Below are positions 9,781 to 15,000 of a DNA stretch of 15,000 nt, piece by piece. The notes beneath the pieces were generated by a model, which saw only the letters and a program-made list of their open reading frames with translations, was not told where the DNA came from and made no database searches. Positions within the stretch are counted from its first letter, which is position 1, and each line of letters begins with the position of its first letter. This DNA comes from Chrysomallon squamiferum (lineage: Eukaryota > Mollusca > Gastropoda > Neomphalida > Peltospiridae). The translations under genes and the position numbers were made by a program. Location of the stretch: assembly GCA_012295275.1 (NCBI GenBank), contig CM022665.1, forward strand, positions 22,270,002 through 22,285,001, given 5' to 3'.

Positions 9781-10460
9781 CATATTATATACTTGCAAAT
9801 AAATAAATAAATTTACAAATAAATATACTATAATATACTAACGTACATCTATACATTCATGCATTCAAGCATACGTAGGTACATATATAAAAAATTACAT
9901 TCATAAATATATGCACACAGGAATATTTATATAAATTCATAGTCATATACATACAATCTGTGTTCGTATATGTTTCAGATAATGAAAAAATGAACTACAA
10001 CATCGAAACTATAATAGAGTATTACAATATATTTATTCATGATATGTTTTATGACAAATTATTTAGCAATTTTTATTTCATTCTTTCTGTATAATTATAC
10101 CAACTTTTAAATTCATACTAAATATAAGGACTAGACACTGAATTTACCTTTGAATATGATTTGTTTAAGTGTTTTTGATTATATATACATACGTTTATAT
10201 ATATATATACACACACACACTTACATCGAGAGCGAGAGAGAAGTGTGTCATGTTTGTGTGTATATGTTATTTTTGCGTGTGCGCTTTTATCCAGTTTTCT
10301 TTAAGATTCATAGATGCTAGAAGTATTCTATTAATAAATGTATAAAGATACAAATTTTATTATTTGAAATTTTCATTTGTGTTAGTCCTTAAACAAATTT
10401 TAAATATAAATTTAGTCAAAAACGTAACAGTATAATCATCATTACGAACGTTTTAAGTTT
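9780..10460. other. AT-rich intron segment with TA/CA tract
   Basis: A/T-rich sequence with AAATAAAT units (9797..9812). A (TA)n(CA)n run at 10197..10221 passes into GAGAGCGAGAGAG (about 10228..10241) and then TGTGTG-rich sequence. Nothing else can be supported. Confidence 0.75.
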
Positions 10461-10535
10461 GCAAAAATACTAATTTTATTTTTATGTGTTTTCTTCTTTT
10501 ATTTATTTTTTTATTTATTTTGTTTGTCGTTATAA

Positions 10536-10540
<5 letters not shown>

Positions 10541-10578
<38 letters not shown>
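10541..10578. repeat. (AAT)n microsatellite
   Basis: About twelve perfect AAT units. It encodes poly-Leu on the minus strand in an artefactual open frame. Confidence 0.93.
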
Positions 10579-10580
<2 letters not shown>

Positions 10581-10856
10581 TTATATTATAAAATGAACCA
10601 TGCATAATTTGTAAATGCTTAAAAAATACAAAGAGCAAGTGGTATGTTTACAGAAATAACGTTTGTTTACAAAAGATTAGGGTTTTTAAACACATACTAA
10701 TATAATAAATATGCATTTGTTTTGTGTTAGTTTTGTACGTTTTGCAGTCTTTCGTTAATTTTTATTTTCTTAATATAAATATGTTTTTTATTCCAATGTT
10801 TCATATAATATACAAATTATAGAAACTACTTATATTATTATATACTGTTAAAAAAA

Positions 10857-10953
10857 ACCTAAAAGGGAAATAAATACAATGTATATTATTATTAATTTAG
10901 CGGTGTTGAAACTTAACAAAAATGGAATAATTTGTATGCTTTGGTTTTCATTC
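10857..10953 (+). repeat. Interspersed repeat, copy 2 (~97 bp)
   Basis: This is the second copy of the element at 7341..7440, in the same orientation and 3.5 kb away. Flanking sequence on both sides does not match, so this is dispersed repetition and not a large local duplication. No target-site duplication is evident by eye. Confidence 0.85.
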
Positions 10954-11194
10954 ATGATAAAATATTTTTACTAGAATCTTAACTTATTTTAAATTATACT
11001 TTGTAAATAATTCCTTGTATTAACGAAAATTTAATGAAGGAATTGTTTAATGTGAAGCGTTATGTATATTCTGTCTAATCTATGTAAATATAACTGACAA
11101 TAAAAAATATAAAAGACTTATAGAAGTATATAAATATATATGTATATGTAGAACTAACACAGTAAGCAGTGAGACAAATGAACGAAAAAGTGCG

Positions 11195-11195
<1 letters not shown>

Positions 11196-11230
<35 letters not shown>

Positions 11231-11258
11231 TGATGATGATGATGTTTTAAATTGTAAA

Positions 11259-11321
<63 letters not shown>

Positions 11322-11332
11322 CATTGTTATTA
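11196..11332. repeat. Inverted compound microsatellite (AAT)n(GAT)n ... (ATC/ATT)n
   Basis: (AAT)n then (GAT)n occupies 11196..11244. After a 15-bp AT-rich spacer, (ATTATC)n then (ATT)n occupies about 11260..11332. The second half is largely the reverse complement of the first, so one strand can fold into a long hairpin. The Asn/Asp and His/Tyr runs translated from the minus strand come from this repeat. Confidence 0.88.
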
Positions 11333-11339
11333 AACAATT

Positions 11340-11820
11340 CACATATTTTTATTAGCATATTATTTCAAATATTAATGTTTTATCTATTAAAATAAAAATG
11401 GTATAATAATTTTACGTTTGAAACATTTTAAAGAAATTATTTTATTCGATTACACGAATTATTTTTACTGTAATTTTTATTATCCTTATTTATTTTTTTC
11501 ATTCACAGTATTTTAATAATTATACAGCTAGATTTTTCTCTGATCGTATGAGAAATAATATTAAGTTTAAAAAAGATTTATCTTACGAATTAAATATAAT
11601 AAATACTTGGATATTCTGTGATAAGTGAATATAAATATAATAAACATGTCTAAATTGAAGATAATGTAAAAGAAAAAAAAAAAAATGTTTATTTCTGTTT
11701 TTAAATCATTTCACTGAAGATAAAATTACAACGTTTAAGAATATATATATATATTTACCAGCTTTTATATTTATTTATTTATTTATTTATTTATTCGTTT
11801 GATTATTAATTTCTTTATTT
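11340..11820. other. AT-rich intron segment with (TTTA)n
   Basis: AT-rich unique sequence, a poly-A run near 11672..11684, and a (TTTA)n array at 11768..11795. No gene or RNA signature is visible. Confidence 0.72.
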
Positions 11821-12480
11821 CCGCAAGGTTGCTTCTGACTAAATGTTTCTTAGTATTTACGTTCGCAGTTTTGCAGGAAAATATCGTAAACAAATGATCG
11901 AACTGAAATTCATCAGACGGAGATATATACAATATTTATTTACACTTACTCCGAAAAGAATGCGTACGGACTAGTAGACAACGATACAGACGGCGAACAT
12001 GAAAACGGTAAATAAATATATTTTAATTGTATACAAATTGACACTGTGCGGTTGATTAAGGTTATTGTCGTTTTCTATTAGAACGTTTGTAGACGGACAG
12101 TTTCCCGTTACGCTGAAAACAAAACACGACACAGTGAATTAACTGTAGCAGTCTGCCGTTTAAACATGGCCTCCATCGTAAAAAGTGAAACTTAAAACTC
12201 TGAACTGTCTGAAATGTTGTTGTGAGATGTATTCTTTGGCACTAGTCGCCTCGACTAGAAGCGTTTCGTCCTCCTTAAATACACATTTTGCTCGCGCTTT
12301 GCTGTCACACGATCAAGGTTTATGCAGTTGTGTATGTCCAAAAGCTGCCCTGACGATGTCGAGGGTCGCATATGGAAGCAATTTCTTTTGTAACTAATTC
12401 AGCATTTCTCTCTCACTATGAAGTCTATTGCTGATCTTTATCGCAGGCTTTCGAGCGTCAAGCAAAAAAATATAAATTGC
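11820..12480. promoter_or_regulatory. Candidate promoter-proximal intronic regulatory island E
   Basis: About 660 bp of CpG-containing, non-repetitive sequence in the first intron just downstream of the start codon exon. Motif likenesses are TGTGCGGTTGATTAAGG (around 12045..12061, RUNX-type TGCGGTT plus homeodomain core), AACATGGCCTCCATCG (12163..12178, YY1-type), and CACGATCAAGG near 12307..12317. A 70-codon open frame on the plus strand (12185..12397) shows no domain and seems fortuitous. First-intron placement near a promoter is a common enhancer position, but evidence is compositional. Confidence 0.4.
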
Positions 12481-12651
12481 TCTAGCAGATATTCACAATT
12501 GCCTTATACGCTTTTTTTTTTTTTTTTTTTGTTATCATTATAATTTTGTTTTTGAAAAATTCAAATTGGGGGCATTTAAAATAAAAGAAAAAATTTAAAA
12601 AAAAAAAGAAAAAGAATTGTGCCGTTGTGTTTTATTAAAATGAAAACTTAC

Positions 12652-12655
12652 CCAT
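12652..12655 (-). CDS. Pax1/9: Pax1/9 first coding segment (ATG plus one base), exon 1
   Basis: On the minus strand the sequence reads CATTATGG|GTAAGT: an ATG at 12655..12653, one further G, and a perfect consensus splice donor at 12651..12646. This phase-1 end fits the main exon exactly. G joins AG at 4316..4315 to give GAG, so the protein begins [11 protein letters not shown], which resembles the short N-terminus before the paired domain in vertebrate PAX9 (MEPAFGEVNQ). The start has a strong context (A at -3, G at +4). An in-frame TAA at 12742..12740 lies 29 codons upstream, so no longer N-terminus is possible without another exon. This is inferred from splice signals and phase. A spliced transcript would settle it. 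Confidence 0.87.
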
Positions 12656-12788
12656 AATGGAAGCGCCGAAGTCAAGGGAAATCCCGTTTTGATGATGGTT
12701 GGGTTCCAGCTTTCGTTTGTAAAATTTACGTTGACAAGTTTATGGTGCAAAGTTAGCCGAACTTCCAAAGCCTGGTTTTCTCCACACT

Positions 12789-12818
12789 TTAGGGATATTG
12801 AATTGTTAAAAGTCCCAT
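12789..12818 (-). other. Possible upstream ORF 2 in the Pax1/9 leader
   Basis: ATG at 12818..12816, in good context (G at +4), opens a second ten-codon frame ending in TAA at 12791..12789. One base separates it from the previous mini-ORF. It would be a translational brake on Pax1/9 if included in the mRNA. Confidence 0.27.
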
Positions 12819-12819
12819 G

Positions 12820-12849
12820 CTACACAAGACCTGGCGATGCGGTATGCAT
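12820..12849 (-). other. Possible upstream ORF 1 in the Pax1/9 leader
   Basis: ATG at 12849..12847 opens a ten-codon frame closed by TAG at 12822..12820. It matters only if transcription starts upstream of 12849, which is unproven. It is followed almost immediately by a second frame of equal length. Confidence 0.25.
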
Positions 12850-12860
12850 ATGAAAAGTCC

Positions 12861-13050
12861 CGTGACGTGACTTTTACTGTCTCCTGATACAGCGTGTACT
12901 TCTAGAGAAGTAGCTACGCCAGATTAATTGGGCATCACTCCATTTGATTGGCTCAGAGGCGTGAAGATGCCACTCAAAGAGCTCTGCGACACGCCCCCGT
13001 GCAGAACGACTGCCCCATACCGAGCAGAAGCTATCAACTGTGTGACGTGA
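12861..13050 (-). promoter_or_regulatory. Candidate Pax1/9 promoter with CCAAT, GC-rich and CRE-like boxes
   Basis: On the minus strand this stretch contains AGCCAATCA (12953..12945, an inverted CCAAT/NF-Y-type box), CGGGGGCGTG (12999..12990, KLF/Sp-like), and CCCAATTAATC (about 12931..12921, homeodomain-type TAAT core). GTGACGTGA (CRE-like) occurs at 12862..12870 and again at 13042..13050 on the plus strand. The region is compositionally distinct from the flanking microsatellites and lies 200-400 bp upstream of the start codon. Motif matches alone are weak evidence. Their clustering and position make a promoter plausible. Confidence 0.55.
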
Positions 13051-13216
13051 ATTTCAGATCAGGATCAGCAACAAGTTAATGTTCCGAAGATAGGAAGATT
13101 TTTTTGATTTTTTTTTCATCCCCGAGTTCACATTTCCTCTCCAAAGTAATCTCGTTTTTAAACTGTAAGTTTAATTTAAAAATAAAAAAATATTATGAGC
13201 CAATATTTATTTTACT

Positions 13217-13218
<2 letters not shown>

Positions 13219-13269
<51 letters not shown>
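13219..13269. repeat. (AAT)n microsatellite
   Basis: About seventeen perfect TAA units, in the upstream flank some 170 bp beyond the candidate promoter. Confidence 0.94.
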
Positions 13270-13272
<3 letters not shown>

Positions 13273-13431
13273 AAACTTGTTTCAAAATTTGAAGTTTTGT
13301 TTTTGTGATGTAAATTTACACATAAATATCAGGAGCACTGACTTGAATTTTCAAATTTATGTTAAGATTTAAGATTTTTTTTTATTTTTTTATTTTTTAA
13401 AGAAAGAGAGAAAGAATGAAAAAAGAAGATA

Positions 13432-13445
13432 TTTTACCGGTAAAA
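13432..13445. repeat. 14-bp perfect palindrome TTTTACCGGTAAAA
   Basis: A perfect two-fold symmetric site. The symmetry continues imperfectly outward as AGAT on the left and ATCT on the right. It might be a dimeric protein site or chance in AT-rich DNA. The same 8-bp core TACCGGTA also occurs at 2238..2245. Confidence 0.75.
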
Positions 13446-13559
13446 AAATCTTTTATCAACATAAAGACCAACAGTCCTTTAAATAGTAATAAAAATTAAT
13501 AATAACACTGTATAAATCGTCGTGAATATAAAATCGAAACAAAAAAGAGAGAATCAGTC

Positions 13560-14060
13560 AATAGATTATTTATCAAGCTATGACACTGTTGAAGTGGTCT
13601 GCGTGGTCGTGTAGCGAATCTGGATCCAGGGTAACTCGAGTGTTCTTCACAGCAGTCAGTGACTAGCAACATTGACACTGTGTCAGTGATATCAGCTTTA
13701 AAACTAGATGACATTACACACAAAACAGACTCGCACGTCTTATCAAGACGTACACACACGCAATAGCGACCTCGTAGTGTTGTGTTCTTTTTCCCCTTTA
13801 GTAAGCCGACATTTCATCCATGAAACGTTTTGCAGGGTTTTTAAATACATTGGGGCTTTTGATTTACTCTCTCGGTTATGGCAGAATACACTTCGATTCC
13901 TGTAATTTGGCAATCGCGTCGGAGCGAAAACTCCGTGAATAATCATGGTAGCGTTTCTCCCCATGCGACACATGCAGATTTGCCCACGGTTGTATGGGAA
14001 TTCCATGCTTTTCAACAACGACATATAAACCTGTTTCGCTACACTTCAGATTATTGCGGC
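13560..14060. promoter_or_regulatory. Complex upstream island, candidate distal regulatory region
   Basis: About 500 bp of balanced, CpG-containing sequence 0.9-1.4 kb upstream of the start codon. It holds short perfect inverted repeats, GACACTGTGTC (about 13674..13684) and ACGTCTT-ATC-AAGACGT (13735..13751), and two copies of TGACACTGT. Overlapping open frames of 65-93 codons on both strands show no domain and differ in every frame, which argues against a coding exon, though an unrecognised exon or upstream 5' UTR cannot be excluded. Confidence 0.35.
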
Positions 14061-14079
14061 GAATGTTTTCACGTTAATA

Positions 14080-14212
14080 CTTTAAAAAAGAAAAAGAAAG
14101 AAGAAAAAAAAAAAAAAATACATAGTCCGAAAGTGTGAAACTAAAACATTCGTATCCTGTAGATGGTTTAAAGGTGATAACTTTGTGGGGCTAAAAGAGC
14201 ACAAGAAAAATC

Positions 14213-14243
<31 letters not shown>

Positions 14244-15000
14244 GACTATGCAATCATTCATAGAAAGGGTATTTTTGTTGTGTGTGGAAGGATATAGGAA
14301 ACAGAAGCCGAAAACAAAGAATTGTTTTTCCTATCTTTCTGACAGGTAGTACTGTAAAGCAAGAAATGTTAACAAAGTGATCTTCTTCTGAGCTTTACGT
14401 GGTTAATGAGGCACCAGACACTTCGGAAATCACTTCATTTATTACCGAACGCTCCTTGGACAACGTTGCTGCATACGTAGTAAGTATCATCAAAACAGTT
14501 GAATTCTTTAACGCTGAAGTTTTCTTTTAATAAAAATCGAATTAAAATGTTCTCTTAATATAACACTATGCAAATAAACAGTTGAATTAGAAATTTACAT
14601 TGAATTAGGTGCCCTTGTTAACGTTATGTGACTGGATTTCGTTAACAAGTTAGTTGGAAAGTATTTCTTTTCAGAGAAATGAATCAATGTAAGATGCCAA
14701 AAAAAAAAAAGAAAGAAAAAAAAAAAAAAAAAAAAAAAAAGGCCGTTTAATGTAAGATTCTAGATAATTCTGGTTCTTGATGTCTTGTAGAGCCTTCGGT
14801 TGGCAAACAATTTTGTGACGTTTCTTTTTTTTTTTTTTTTTTTTTTTTTCTTTTTCTTTTTCTTAGGAATCCATCCATTATATCATTTATATATAAACTG
14901 ACTTAATTTTCTTATTCATTTATTTTTTATAAGATGCCAATAAAATACAATTATTTATTAATTAATTAATTTAAATTTATTTTATTATTATTAATTTATT
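14080..15000. other. Upstream flank with homopolymer tracts, no gene seen
   Basis: This contains A-rich (14082..14119), poly-T (14216..14242), A-rich (14698..14740), poly-T (14823..14863) and TTTA/TTAAT-rich (14940..15000) tracts between unique sequences (14120..14210, 14250..14690). The unique parts have no recognised coding or RNA gene. Confidence 0.75.
14614..14649. repeat. Stem-loop with perfect 10-bp arms
   Basis: CTTGTTAACG (14614..14623) and CGTTAACAAG (14640..14649) are exact reverse complements around a 16-nt loop. Each arm contains the GTTAAC palindrome. The function is unknown. Confidence 0.8.

Larger units (their letters stand above)
4317..12651 (-). other. Pax1/9 intron 1 (8,335 bp, phase 1)
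   Basis: The intron runs from donor GTAAGT (12651..12646) to acceptor TTTATTTTCAG (ending 4317), with a possible branch point around TTCTAAAAT near 4340. It separates the start codon from the whole paired domain. Most of it is AT-rich and filled with simple repeats, but five stretches have mixed base composition and CpGs and are listed separately as candidate regulatory islands. I see no further coding exon in it on either strand. The open frames present are T-rich or repeat-encoded. Confidence 0.85.
12656..12953 (-). other. Probable 5' UTR / proximal transcribed region of Pax1/9
   Basis: This is complex, non-repetitive sequence immediately upstream of the ATG, much less AT-biased than its surroundings. 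The transcription start cannot be fixed from sequence: there is no clear TATA box. If transcription starts near the CCAAT and GC-rich boxes (12947..12999), the leader would be roughly 200-300 nt and would include two ten-codon upstream reading frames (12849..12820 and 12818..12789). An in-frame TAA at 12742..12740 closes the main frame upstream of the start codon. Confidence 0.5.

Noticed and set aside
11080-11358. Asn/Asp, His and Tyr homopolymer protein on the minus strand
   Set aside because: It is a direct translation of the (AAT)n, (GAT)n and (ATC)n microsatellite.
12185-12397. 70-codon open frame on the plus strand near the promoter
   Set aside because: It has no domain or homology that I can recognise and no splice or promoter context in that orientation.
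13496-14138. Several overlapping open frames of 65-93 codons on both strands
   Set aside because: Competing frames of similar length on both strands, without domain signatures, are expected in sequence with fewer AT-rich stops. The last one ends in a poly-A-encoded Lys run.
1-15000. tRNA, rRNA, CRISPR array, prokaryotic operon or complete transposon
   Set aside because: No tRNA internal promoter boxes or cloverleaf, no regularly spaced direct repeats with unique spacers, and no reverse transcriptase, transposase or long terminal repeats were seen. The spaced repeats at 2404..2760 have no unique spacers and are a minisatellite.

Overview
This is a window of animal nuclear genome carrying one recognisable protein-coding gene: a Pax1/9-class paired-box transcription factor on the minus strand. 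Its coding sequence reads 12655..12652, then 4316..3493, across one intron of about 8.3 kb. The large paired-box exon is unmistakable. I found the tiny first coding segment (ATG plus one base) by matching intron phase: a perfect GTAAGT donor follows ATGG at 12652, and the acceptor at 4318..4317 leaves AG to complete a Glu codon. The joined protein is 275 residues, starts [14 protein letters not shown], has a complete paired domain and an octapeptide HSVTDILG, and has no homeodomain. That architecture is typical of Pax1/9.

The host looks like a bilaterian invertebrate. AT-richness, a long intron and very dense (AAT)n, (TTTA)n, (CA)n, (ACT)n and poly-A/T tracts would suit a mollusc, perhaps a cephalopod. 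This rests on composition only and is tentative.

Layout on the plus strand. 1..2400: downstream flank, AT-rich with microsatellites. 2400..2760: a degenerate roughly 30-bp tandem repeat. 2760..3492: downstream flank and 3' UTR, with a convincing poly(A) signal at 3115..3120. 3493..4316: main coding exon. 4317..12651: intron, mostly low-complexity DNA interrupted by islands of more complex, CpG-containing sequence (about 4982..5225, 6110..6260, 8380..8800, 9405..9780, 11820..12480) that are candidate enhancers. The intron also holds two copies of a diverged ~100-bp interspersed repeat. 12652..about 13060: first exon/5' UTR and probable promoter (CCAAT box, GC-rich KLF/Sp-like box, two CRE-like sites). 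13060..15000: upstream flank with another complex island (13560..14060) and several homopolymer tracts.

No RNA gene, complete transposon, CRISPR array or second protein gene can be supported. Nothing indicates a new molecular system. The points of interest are the gene structure, the unusual C-terminus, the putative regulatory islands and a few structured repeats.
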